A DNA stretch of 64,000 nucleotides from Teichococcus rhizosphaerae. Its GTDB lineage: Bacteria; Pseudomonadota; Alphaproteobacteria; Acetobacterales; Acetobacteraceae. The notes below the pieces were generated by a model. That model did not search any database. It was not told the DNA's origin and saw only the letters and a list, made by a program, of their open reading frames with translations. The number at the start of each line of letters is the position of its first letter. Position 1 is the first letter of the stretch. Where the stretch lies: positions 1 to 64,000 of the forward strand of contig NZ_PDNU01000012.1 of assembly GCF_002631185.1 (NCBI RefSeq). Direction: 5' to 3'. Of this stretch, positions 55,635-63,543 are shown one piece after another. The position numbers were made by a program, and so were the translations under genes.

Positions 55635-57053
55635 ATGATCGACGGCTACATCGACGACGTCGCCTATCCGGCGCAGTTCCACCGCGAGATGACCCCGGCC
55701 TGGATCGACGCCGTCGGCCGCGGCCTGGGCTGCGCCATGCCCGACCTTTCGGCGCCGTTCCGCTGGTGCGAGCTGGGCTGCGGCAGCGGCATGAACAGCC
55801 TGGTCTCGGCGGCCACCCATCCGCTGGGCCGGTTCGTGGCCGTCGATGCCAGCGCTTCCCTGCTCGGCAAGGCCCGGGCCGCCGCCGAGGCGGCAGGGCT
55901 GCGCAACCTGGAGCTCGTCCAGGCAAGCTTCGAGACCCTGGCGGAAAGCGCCGAGGGCCGGATGGCGCCCTTCGACGTCATCGTCACCCATGGCGTGCTG
56001 TCCTGGATCGCTCCCGGCCAGCGCGCGGCCCTGCTCCGCTTCATCGGCCGCTTCCTCAAGCCGGGCGGCATCGTCTACGCGCACTACATGACGCAGCCGG
56101 GACTTGCGGCGGCCATGCCGCTCCAGCAGCTCGCCCGGCGCCACGCGGCCTTGCTCCAGGGCAGCTCGGCGCAGCGCGCGCGCGAAAGCCTGGCGTTCCT
56201 GTCGCGGCTTTCGGAGGCGGGCGCCGGGTTCTTCGCCGCGCATCCGCAGGAGCGGCAGCGGCTGGACGCGGCACGCGCCCTGGCGCCGGACGCCCTGGCG
56301 CATGAGCTGCTGCCCATGCACTGGGAAGCCTTCCACGTCGCCGACATGATGGAGCGCTTCGGCGGGGCAGGCTGCGTCTATCGCGGCAGCGCGACACCGC
56401 TCGACAACATCGACGCCGTCAGCCTCCCCGCCGCCATGCGCCCGCTGCTCAAGGACATCGCCGACCCCGTCCTGCTGGAGACGGCGCGGGATTTCTGCCG
56501 CAACCAGTCGCTCCGGCGGGATCTCTACCAGCGCGGCGGCGCGCCCCTGGCGGCGGAACAGCACCTGCGGGCGCTCGAGGCCCTGGCGCTGGCCATCCTG
56601 CCCGGCGCACCCACGGGCGGCGGAGACCTGACCTTCGACACGCCGACCGGGCCGGTGGCCGGCGAGGGCCGGCTGTTCGGCCCCATCCTGGCGGCCCTGC
56701 GGCAGGGGCCCCGCACCGTTGCGGAGCTGCTCCGCCTGCCGGGCTTCTCGCCGCACCCCGCCCTGCTGAACCAGGCGGTCCAGATGCTGCTCTGGAGCGG
56801 TGCCGCCCATCCCGTGGCGCGGCCCCTGCCCGATCCTTCCGCCTGCTGGGCGCTGAACCGCCACCTCGCCCGCGAGGATGGCCCGGGATGGCTCGCCGCC
56901 CCCGCCCTGGGCACGGCGCTGCCCGCCACGGCGGAAGCCATGGCGATGGCGCGCGCCGCGCTGGCCGACCCGAAGGGCGCCCGGATCTCTGGCGATCTCC
57001 GGGGCATCCATGCCAGATGGGTGGCCTATGGCGTCCTCCCCGGCGCGGGCTGA
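55635..57053 (+). CDS. SAM-dependent methyltransferase with regulatory domain
   Basis: A 472-residue protein. The class I fold has SAM motif WCELGCGSGMNSLV, VAVDAS acid loop, and FDVIVTHGVLSWI. A conserved regulatory domain (about 200-290, DALAHELLPMHWEAFHVADM) identifies the MethyTransf_Reg family. A C-terminal winged-helix-like part (about 330-400) follows. Substrate unknown. It starts 72 bp after the receptor and its stop overlaps a possible start of the next gene. Its place in the operon suggests modification of a siderophore or envelope component. Confidence 0.82.
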   Translation: MIDGYIDDVAYPAQFHREMTPAWIDAVGRGLGCAMPDLSAPFRWCELGCGSGMNSLVSAATHPLGRFVAVDASASLLGKARAAAEAAGLRNLELVQASFETLAESAEGRMAPFDVIVTHGVLSWIAPGQRAALLRFIGRFLKPGGIVYAHYMTQPGLAAAMPLQQLARRHAALLQGSSAQRARESLAFLSRLSEAGAGFFAAHPQERQRLDAARALAPDALAHELLPMHWEAFHVADMMERFGGAGCVYRGSATPLDNIDAVSLPAAMRPLLKDIADPVLLETARDFCRNQSLRRDLYQRGGAPLAAEQHLRALEALALAILPGAPTGGGDLTFDTPTGPVAGEGRLFGPILAALRQGPRTVAELLRLPGFSPHPALLNQAVQMLLWSGAAHPVARPLPDPSACWALNRHLAREDGPGWLAAPALGTALPATAEAMAMARAALADPKGARISGDLRGIHARWVAYGVLPGAG

Positions 57054-57160
57054 TGGCGAAGCCAGGGCACGGCCCCGCCCTTCGCCTCGCGCGCCCGGAT
57101 CGTTCCGCGGCGCCACCCCCCCGCAACCGGAGCCCGCAACCGGAGAAGGAGCCCACCCCC

Positions 57161-57742
57161 TTGCAATGGCGCGATACCCCCGCACGGTATGGCCTGGTGA
57201 GCCGCGCGCTGCACTGGAGCATGGCCCTGCTGTTCCTTTGGCAGTTCGCCGGCATGGGCATCAGGCTGGCCATCGGCCGCTCCCCGGTCACGGCCTTCAT
57301 GGTGGGCAGCCATGCCAGCGTCGGAACCTTGCTGTTCGCGCTGGCGCTGGCCCGTGGCGCCTGGGGGCTCGTCAACCTGCGGCGGCGGCACCATGAGGCC
57401 GGACCGCTCGGCCGGGTGGCCCGGCTGGGGCACCTAGCGCTCTACGGGCTGATGCTCACCGTGCCGGCCCTGGCCCTGCTGCGCCACTATGGTTCCGGCC
57501 GTGCCCTTGCCCCTTTCGGCCTGCCGCTCCTGCCGGGTTCGGGGGAAAGGATCGAGGCGCTGATGCTGCCGGGCGATCTCGCCCATGGCCTGCTGGCCTG
57601 GGTGCTGCTCGCGGCGGTGGCCGGGCATGTCGGCATGGTGCTGGTGCACCACTTCGTCTGGCGGGACGGCACATGGCCCCGCATGGGTGCCCGGCAGGCC
57701 GGGAGCCATGCGCCGGTGGCCACGGGAGCGGCGCCCCGGTAG
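57161..57742 (+). CDS. Cytochrome b561-type membrane protein
   Basis: A 193-residue, four-helix protein. RYGLVSRALHWSMALLFLWQ, VGSHASVGTLLFALALARG, and HGLLAWVLLAAVAGHVGMVLVHHFV supply the haem-ligand histidines. The N-terminus QWRDTPARYG is the usual family start. The TTG at 57161 with GGAGAAGGAG upstream is preferred; an ATG at 57053 overlaps the methyltransferase stop and would add 36 Pro/Arg-rich residues. It passes electrons across the inner membrane. In this place it could supply electrons for ferric-siderophore reduction; that is inference. Confidence 0.85.
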   Translation: MQWRDTPARYGLVSRALHWSMALLFLWQFAGMGIRLAIGRSPVTAFMVGSHASVGTLLFALALARGAWGLVNLRRRHHEAGPLGRVARLGHLALYGLMLTVPALALLRHYGSGRALAPFGLPLLPGSGERIEALMLPGDLAHGLLAWVLLAAVAGHVGMVLVHHFVWRDGTWPRMGARQAGSHAPVATGAAPR

Positions 57743-57774
57743 GAGCCAAGCCGGCGTGGGGCCGGGCGCCGCCG

Positions 57775-59829
57775 CTACCGCCCGCCCTTCTTCCGCGCCC
57801 CCGCCGCGGCCTTGCGGGCATGGAACTCGGCGACGAGCCGGTCGGTCTCGGCCTGGCTCGGGGGCGCGAGCGTCCGGGCGGGCCGGGCGGCGGGCGCGGA
57901 GGGGCTGGCCGCCGCCCTGAAAAGCTGCGCCGGGATCTCGCCCAGGAAGCGGGATGGCCGCGCCGCCCAGTCCCGCCGGTGCCGGACCCAGCTCAGCCAC
58001 AGGCCACGCCGCGCCCTGGTGATCCCGACATAGAAGAGCCGGCGCTCCTCCGGCAGGCTGCCCTGCGCCTCGGCCCGGTAGCTCGGGAAGACGCCTTCCT
58101 CCAGCCCCGGCATCAGCACATGGTCGAACTCCAGCCCCTTGGCGCGGTGCAGGGTCATGACCGGCACCGCGTCGGCCCGCAGATCGGCCTCCACCGCCTC
58201 GCCCAGTGCCGCGGCCTCGCAATAGGCGGCGACGCTGCCGAACTGGGCGGCGGCGGCGAAGGCGGCCTCCCAGGCCGCGAGGCGCGCCTCCCCCGCCTCC
58301 CTCAGCCCGGCGGCCAGTCCCGCGCGCTCGGCCGCGAGCTGCAAGGCATCGGCCGGCGGCAGGCGGCGGCGGCGGATTTCCAGGGCCAGCGCCCTGGCCT
58401 GATCGGCCACCGCCTGGAGCCGCAGGCGCTCCTCGCCGGGGGCCGGAAGGTCCTGCAAGGCGGCAGCCAGGGCGAGGCCGGTGTCCGCCGCGTGCTGCCG
58501 GAGCTGCGCGAAGAGGCGCCCGGAGATGCCACGGGGCGGATGGGCGCAGGCCCGGCGGAAGGCGTCGTCGGCGGAGGCGTTCCAGCCCTGCCCGTCATGG
58601 CTCATGGCGAGTCGCAGCCAGGCCTGGGCGGCCAGGATGTCCCGCGGCGCCTCGGGCTCGCGATCCGACACGCGGCGGAAGGGGATGGCGGCCTCGGTGA
58701 GGGCGGCCACCACAGGCTCGGCCAGGAAGCCCGCGCGCAGCAGGATGGCGCATTCCCGCCAGGGCAGCCCCCCTTCCCCTGCCTGCAAGGCCTGGAGGTG
58801 CCGCGCCACGGCACGCCCCTCCTGTTCCGGCGTCTCGGCCTCGCGCAGCACCAACGGCGCGCCCGGGCCCATCTCCCGGCCGGCCGGCCGCAAGGTCTTG
58901 CGCAGCGCTTCCGGGTCACGGGCCGCCACGGCGTTTGCCGCCTGCAGGATGACGGGGGTGGAGCGGTAGTTCAGCTCCAGGCGGATAGTTTCCACAGATC
59001 CCGGGTACTGGCGGCGGAAGCGGCGGATCTGCGACACGTCCGCCCCGCGCCAGCCATAGATGGACTGGGTGTCGTCGCCCACGGCGAAGACCCGCTTCCG
59101 CTCGCCGGCCAGGAGCCTGATCAGGCGGTGCTGGGCGATGTTGGTGTCCTGGTATTCGTCGACCAGCAGTTCCGCCCACCGGCTTCCCCAGCGCCGCGCG
59201 AGGGAAGCGTCCGCCTGCATGGCCTCGACGGGACGGGCGATGAGATCGTCGAAATCCAGCGCGGCGCGGCGGTCCAGTTCCGCCCGGTAGGCCGGCAGGA
59301 GGTCGCGCGCCTGGCGGAGCACATCCGCCTCGAAGCGCGCGAAGGCCGGGCCGCGGGGGCAGGCGTCCCGCGGGCCCAGCAGGCAGCCCTTGAGCAGCGA
59401 GACCGCATCCTGCAGCGCCATCCCTTCTCGGGCGTCCCTCAGGCCCGCCAGCGCCATGAGCACGGCCCGCGCCTCGGCCTGGCCCATGATGGCGAAGCCG
59501 CGCGGCAAGCCGGGCAGATGCGCCGCGTCCTCCGTCATCAGCCGCGCCATGATGGCGTGGAAGGTGCCGACCCAGCGCGGAACCCGCGCGGCGCCCAGCC
59601 GCGCCGCCAGCCGCGCCCGCATCTCCCCCGCCGCCTTGCCGGTGAAGGTGATGCACAGCAGCCGCTCCGGCGCCTCGCCCTGGCGCAGGATCAGATCGGC
59701 CACCCGCCGCGTCAGGGTTTCGGTCTTTCCGGAGCCTGCGCCGGCCAGGACGAGGCAGGGGGCCGGGGCCGTGGCGGCCGCGAGCTGCGCCGCGTTCAGA
59801 CCGGCGAGATGGGCAGGCGGGCCGGTCAT
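57775..59829 (-). CDS. UvrD/Rep-family ATP-dependent helicase
   Basis: A 684-residue superfamily 1A helicase. LNAAQLAAATAP (Q motif), AGAGSGKT Walker A at 29-36, FTGKAAGEMRARL, VDEYQDTN Walker B, VGDDTQSIYGWRGAD, LELNYRST, VMTLHRAKGLEFDHV and FYVGITRARRGLWLSW are all present. It unwinds DNA 3'-5'. It is shorter than chromosomal UvrD (about 720) and has a basic tail. It is the last gene of a leftward operon and overlaps the HExxH gene by 4 bp. Confidence 0.93.
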   Translation of the reverse strand: MTGPPAHLAGLNAAQLAAATAPAPCLVLAGAGSGKTETLTRRVADLILRQGEAPERLLCITFTGKAAGEMRARLAARLGAARVPRWVGTFHAIMARLMTEDAAHLPGLPRGFAIMGQAEARAVLMALAGLRDAREGMALQDAVSLLKGCLLGPRDACPRGPAFARFEADVLRQARDLLPAYRAELDRRAALDFDDLIARPVEAMQADASLARRWGSRWAELLVDEYQDTNIAQHRLIRLLAGERKRVFAVGDDTQSIYGWRGADVSQIRRFRRQYPGSVETIRLELNYRSTPVILQAANAVAARDPEALRKTLRPAGREMGPGAPLVLREAETPEQEGRAVARHLQALQAGEGGLPWRECAILLRAGFLAEPVVAALTEAAIPFRRVSDREPEAPRDILAAQAWLRLAMSHDGQGWNASADDAFRRACAHPPRGISGRLFAQLRQHAADTGLALAAALQDLPAPGEERLRLQAVADQARALALEIRRRRLPPADALQLAAERAGLAAGLREAGEARLAAWEAAFAAAAQFGSVAAYCEAAALGEAVEADLRADAVPVMTLHRAKGLEFDHVLMPGLEEGVFPSYRAEAQGSLPEERRLFYVGITRARRGLWLSWVRHRRDWAARPSRFLGEIPAQLFRAAASPSAPAARPARTLAPPSQAETDRLVAEFHARKAAAGARKKGGR

Positions 59830-60275
59830 CGCGGCGGATGATCCAGAAAGGCGGGCCGCGCCGCGGGGTCGAAGCGCAAGGACGCCTCCTCCAGCGAGCG
59901 GAAGAGGATGTCCTCGGGGATGCGGAGATAGCGGATGAGGAGGCGCGCATAGAGCCCCAGGAAGCGCGGGCCATGCCCATCCGACGCGCCCTCCTGCGTG
60001 GAGCTCAGCGCATGGGCCAGCTCGTGCAGCAGGATCCAGTCCGGCAGCGCATCCGGCATGCGGAGCCGGATGCGGTCGGCGTCCGCCATGCGGCGGCGTG
60101 CCTGGACGGGCAGCCTTTCCACCTTTGGCGGGTAGCGCAGGCCGAGATCGGCCCAGATCGCGTCCACCATGGCCTGCGCCGCCTCGAAGCGGATCTCCCC
60201 GCCGCCATAGGGGGCCACGAAGCGGTCCTCCCAGGCATAGACGCGGCGGCGCTGCGCATCCTGCTGCCGGCTCAT
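59826..60275 (-). CDS. HExxH zinc-metalloprotease-like protein, SprT-like
   Basis: A 149-residue protein. WILLHELAHAL gives HExxH (His84, Glu85, His88), and GHGPRFLGLYARLL supplies a third ligand at His101, as in SprT/Spartan-type minigluzincins. The order H-E-x-x-H...HG-x-x-F fits. SprT-like proteases act on DNA-protein crosslinks in eukaryotes; bacterial roles are unclear. It is coupled to the UvrD gene by a 4-bp overlap, so a DNA-maintenance role is plausible. The family assignment is from the motif only. Confidence 0.65.
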   Translation of the reverse strand: MSRQQDAQRRRVYAWEDRFVAPYGGGEIRFEAAQAMVDAIWADLGLRYPPKVERLPVQARRRMADADRIRLRMPDALPDWILLHELAHALSSTQEGASDGHGPRFLGLYARLLIRYLRIPEDILFRSLEEASLRFDPAARPAFLDHPPR

Positions 60276-60994
60276 GTCAGGGCGTCATGCGCCTTCCCGG
60301 AAACGGGGCGGTTCAGGTTGACGCGGTCGCCCGCGACATAGCCTTCGCGGTAAGCACCGCCCGGCCGGATGCCCGTTCGCCGCGCCGCCACCAGCCGAAT
60401 GGTGGTTTCCCTGAAAGCCTCTTCCACCGCGCGGTGCTTGACGACCATCAGGGCCGTGCTGTCGCTGCGCTGAGCGTGGACCTCCGCCTCCCTCGCCTTC
60501 AGCATGGTTTCCAGCCTTTGCGCCAGCCGGCTCGCCATGCCCTGTTGGTAGCTGATCGACGCCTGCCGCAAGGGGGTTCCCCGCAGCCCGGGCTGTGCCT
60601 GCCGGAAGCGGTCCAGTTCCGTCTGCATGCCACGCTCGATGACCGCGAAAAGGTAGGTGGCCAGCGACACATCGCTCTCGAAGCCGAAGAAGACGTAGCG
60701 GGCATGCCCCGCATCGCGGCTCAACCAGACCTTGCAGCCGCAGAAGCGCGCAATGGCCGGGACGCAGCCATCGATCGGCCGCCTTTGCCGCCCCGCCAGC
60801 GGGATCTCCGCCTGGACACAACGGGCTTCCCGGATCTCGATCTCGTCCATCGTCAGTGCGTAGCGTTCCAGGAGCCGGCCCGCCATTTCCGCCGCCGCCA
60901 TGGCTTCCGCCTCGGTGCAGCCGTTCGAGACGGTCTTCTCGGTTAGCGCCTTGATGCGGGCTTTCACACGGGTGAGTTCGTCGCGTTGCATCAT
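60272..60994 (-). CDS. DUF2786 domain protein
   Basis: A 240-residue protein. The N-terminal DUF2786 helical repeat is VKARIKALTEKTVSNGCTEA then AEMAGRLLERYALTMDE. A C-terminal region (about 80-230) has FCGCKVWLSRD and SISYQQGMASRLAQRLETML. DUF2786 proteins are common on plasmids and phages; function unknown. The ATG at 60994 has AAGGAG upstream. It heads the leftward operon and is divergent from parA; it overlaps the next gene by 4 bp. Confidence 0.8.
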   Translation of the reverse strand: MMQRDELTRVKARIKALTEKTVSNGCTEAEAMAAAEMAGRLLERYALTMDEIEIREARCVQAEIPLAGRQRRPIDGCVPAIARFCGCKVWLSRDAGHARYVFFGFESDVSLATYLFAVIERGMQTELDRFRQAQPGLRGTPLRQASISYQQGMASRLAQRLETMLKAREAEVHAQRSDSTALMVVKHRAVEEAFRETTIRLVAARRTGIRPGGAYREGYVAGDRVNLNRPVSGKAHDALT

Positions 60995-61054
60995 GGCGGG
61001 CTCCTTCGCAGCGGCGCTGCTATACCATGGCCCCGGCACCCTGGCAGGTGGGCG

Positions 61055-61104
61055 AGTTGGATGCATCCAAGACACACCCTGTCCGACAGTTGGATGCATC
61101 CAAG
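61055..61104. repeat. Two copies of a 14-bp palindrome, parS/operator candidate
   Basis: The perfect palindrome TTGGATGCATCCAA occurs at 61057-61070 and 61090-61103. The shared 17-bp block is AGTTGGATGCATCCAAG, and the centres are 33 bp apart, about three helical turns. It lies 68 bp before parA. Such paired sites serve as ParB-binding centromeres (parS) or ParA autoregulatory operators. It may also lie in the promoter of the divergent DUF2786 gene. Confidence 0.7.
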
Positions 61105-61171
61105 TGGCCAGGGCTTCCCTGGCTTCCGAGGGTCCATTAAGGAGAGAGCGTCAGGAACCCAGGACAGCATC

Positions 61172-62365
61172 ATGGATCAGGCCGCCCAGTTCCGCCGCGT
61201 CGCCGAGGTGCTCCGAACGGCGCAGCGCATGGCCATCGAGGTGGAGAACGCCCCCGACAAGCGCAAGCGGTTGCGGAGCTTCTCCATCCAGGAAGTGGCC
61301 GCCATGCTCGGCGTGCCGCTCCGGCAGCTGCGCCAGGCCGCCGGGCTGAAGCCGGCCGGCAAGGGCATCGCGCCACGCATGCGGATGGAGTTCCAGGAGA
61401 TCATGGCCGCACGCGCCTCCCTGCGCCGGCAGACGGGCCAGATCTCCTTCCTGCCAAGACGTGACGGCGCGCAAGGGGAGAGGCTCGCGAGCATCGCCTT
61501 CACCAACTTCAAGGGCGGCTCGGCCAAGACCACGAGCAGCGTCCATTTCGCCCAGTACCTGGCGCTGGCCGGCTACCGCGTCCTGCTGGTCGATCTCGAC
61601 AGCCAGGGCAGCACCACCGCGCAATTCGGCATCGATCCGGCCGAGGAGGTGGGGCACGGCAACAGCTTTGCCGGCTGGGTGGCGCGGTCCGGCGCCACGC
61701 TGGATGCCAGGGCGCTCTGCCAGGCGACCTACTGGCCCAACATCCATCTGGTCCCCGCCGGCGCGGCACTCGCGGAAGCCGAGGAGGCGCTCTCGCGCCG
61801 CGCTGCCAGCGGCGAGGTGGAGGAGGTTCTCTACTTCGAGGAACTCGTGGCTTTCCTGGCAGCCGTCGCGGATGACTACGACGTGGCGGTGATCGACACC
61901 CGACCCGACGTCAACATGCTGATGACCACCGCCCTGCACGCGGCGAGCGGCATTGTCGTCCCGAGCCGCGCCACCATGACCGACCTCGCCTCGACCGGGG
62001 AGTTCTTCGCGCATCTCGCAGGCTACACCACCGCCTTCCAGGAAGCCTTCGGCCATGGCCTGGACCTCGGCTTCAGCCGCATCCTGGTCACCGCCTACGA
62101 TCCGACCGACCGCAGCCAGGAAGCCCTGCTCAGCCTGTTGCGGGAGCGCTTCGGCGAGATGGTCCTGCCCGATCCCTTCCTGCACTCGCGCATCATGGGC
62201 ACGGCGGGCTTCGGCAAGGAAACCCTCTACGAATACGAGCCCAGCACCGACAGGGCGGCCTACAACCGCGTGCTCGCCAGCGCCAATGCCGTGAGCCGCG
62301 CGATCGAGCGGGAGATCTGGCGGTTCTGGGGCCGCGGCCTGCCTGCCAAGGAGACGACACCATGA
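61172..62365 (+). CDS. parA: Plasmid partition ATPase ParA
   Basis: A 397-residue Walker-type ATPase with an N-terminal DNA-binding extension (about 1-95, SIQEVAAMLGVPLRQLRQAA as helix-turn-helix), as in type Ia ParA. The deviant Walker A is KGGSAKT (114-120), with LLVDLDSQGSTT and VIDTRPDVN. It drives plasmid segregation with ParB and usually represses its own promoter through the N-terminal domain. It starts at ATG 61172 and overlaps parB by 4 bp. Confidence 0.93.
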   Translation: MDQAAQFRRVAEVLRTAQRMAIEVENAPDKRKRLRSFSIQEVAAMLGVPLRQLRQAAGLKPAGKGIAPRMRMEFQEIMAARASLRRQTGQISFLPRRDGAQGERLASIAFTNFKGGSAKTTSSVHFAQYLALAGYRVLLVDLDSQGSTTAQFGIDPAEEVGHGNSFAGWVARSGATLDARALCQATYWPNIHLVPAGAALAEAEEALSRRAASGEVEEVLYFEELVAFLAAVADDYDVAVIDTRPDVNMLMTTALHAASGIVVPSRATMTDLASTGEFFAHLAGYTTAFQEAFGHGLDLGFSRILVTAYDPTDRSQEALLSLLRERFGEMVLPDPFLHSRIMGTAGFGKETLYEYEPSTDRAAYNRVLASANAVSRAIEREIWRFWGRGLPAKETTP

Positions 62366-63471
62366 AGCCGCCCGCCTCTCGCTTCGGCGCCCTGGCCCAG
62401 GCCGTCCGGGACCGCACGGCCAGCACGGAGGCCGCGCCCGCGCGGCCGGCCATGCCCGAGGGGGCGGGGGTCCACAAGCCCGCCGCTGCCCTGTCGCTCG
62501 CCGCCGAAGGACTGCGCGACAGGGTGGCGCGCCTCGAGGGGGAACTGGCGCGGGCCAGCTCCGCCAATGCCGGGCTCGAGCGGGCCCTGGCCCATGCGCG
62601 CGAGGCGGCCGGCAGGGCAGGGGACTCGGTGGAGGAGTTCCTGTTCCTGGACGCTTCGCTGATCGAGGATCCGCTTCCCCGCGACAGGCTGCCGGGCGCC
62701 TTCGAGGGGCCGGAATTCCTGGCGCTGCTGGAGGACATCCGCCAGAACGGCCAGAACGATGCCATCACCGTCCGCCGGCGGCAGGACGGGCTCTACGAGA
62801 TCGCCGCCGGGCGCCGCCGCCTGGAGGCCTGCCGCCGCCTCGGCATCGCTGTCCTGGCCCGGATCCGCGCGCTCAACGATCCGGCGATGCTGCGGGTGCA
62901 GTTCTCCGAGAATGAGCGGCGTGAGGACATCTCTGCCCTGGAGCGCGCCCGCTGGTTCGCCGAGGTGCGGTCCCGGCTCGAAGGGCCGGCGCGCGACATC
63001 GCGGCGCAGTTCGGCCTCGATCCCTCGACCTTCAGCCTGTATCTCCGCCTTTCCCGCTTTCCGTCCGAGATCATCGAGCGCCTGGCGGAACCGCGCCGCC
63101 TGGCCGTGCTGCGGGCGCGGCGGGTGATGGAAGCCATCGAGGCCAACCCGGACACCCTGAGCCGCATCCTGGAGGCGCTGGATGCCTACCGGCGCCAGCC
63201 GCAGCCGGGCTTCGATCCGGACGAGCAGATCGCGGTGCTGATGCGGGCGGCGGAAGGGCGCGCCGCCCGGCAGGTCGCGGCGCAGCCCACGCAGCCCGAG
63301 CGGCGGCACATCGTCCATGAGGGGCGCCGGATCGGGACGCTCACGCGCAACGGCGGCCAGTGGGTGTTCCGCTTCGCCACCTCCCTGCCCGATGAGACGG
63401 TGCAAGCCATGGCGGACCGGCTGCCGGAGCTGGTGGGCGGGCCGCAGAAGCCACGCCGGGGCGGCGGCTAG
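62362..63471 (+). CDS. parB: Plasmid partition protein ParB
   Basis: A 369-residue ParB/RepB-type protein. A coiled-coil segment (about 50-85) precedes the ParB N-terminal CTPase-like domain: LLEDIRQNGQNDAITVRR, YEIAAGRRRLEACRRLG, and VQFSENERREDISALERARW. The helix-turn-helix is IAAQFGLDPSTFSLYLRLS. It binds the parS sites and stimulates ParA. Confidence 0.93.
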   Translation: MKPPASRFGALAQAVRDRTASTEAAPARPAMPEGAGVHKPAAALSLAAEGLRDRVARLEGELARASSANAGLERALAHAREAAGRAGDSVEEFLFLDASLIEDPLPRDRLPGAFEGPEFLALLEDIRQNGQNDAITVRRRQDGLYEIAAGRRRLEACRRLGIAVLARIRALNDPAMLRVQFSENERREDISALERARWFAEVRSRLEGPARDIAAQFGLDPSTFSLYLRLSRFPSEIIERLAEPRRLAVLRARRVMEAIEANPDTLSRILEALDAYRRQPQPGFDPDEQIAVLMRAAEGRAARQVAAQPTQPERRHIVHEGRRIGTLTRNGGQWVFRFATSLPDETVQAMADRLPELVGGPQKPRRGGG

Positions 63472-63485
63472 GGCGGCGGCGGCAC

Positions 63486-63504
63486 GGAAGGGTGTGATCC
63501 TTCC
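63486..63504. terminator. Hairpin between parB and the initiator gene
   Basis: GGAAGG-N7-CCTTCC in the 72-bp gap between the convergent parB and RepA-type genes. There is no U-run; position suggests a shared transcript end. Confidence 0.4.
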
Positions 63505-63543
63505 CAGCGCCGGCTGAGGAAACAGGGGCGCCTTGCGCCGCGG

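Noticed and set aside
52803-57185. A 1460-codon minus-strand open frame opposite fecR, the receptor and the methyltransferase
   Set aside because: High GC leaves few stops on the opposite strand. The translation has no recognisable domain, whereas the plus strand encodes a clear FepA-type receptor.
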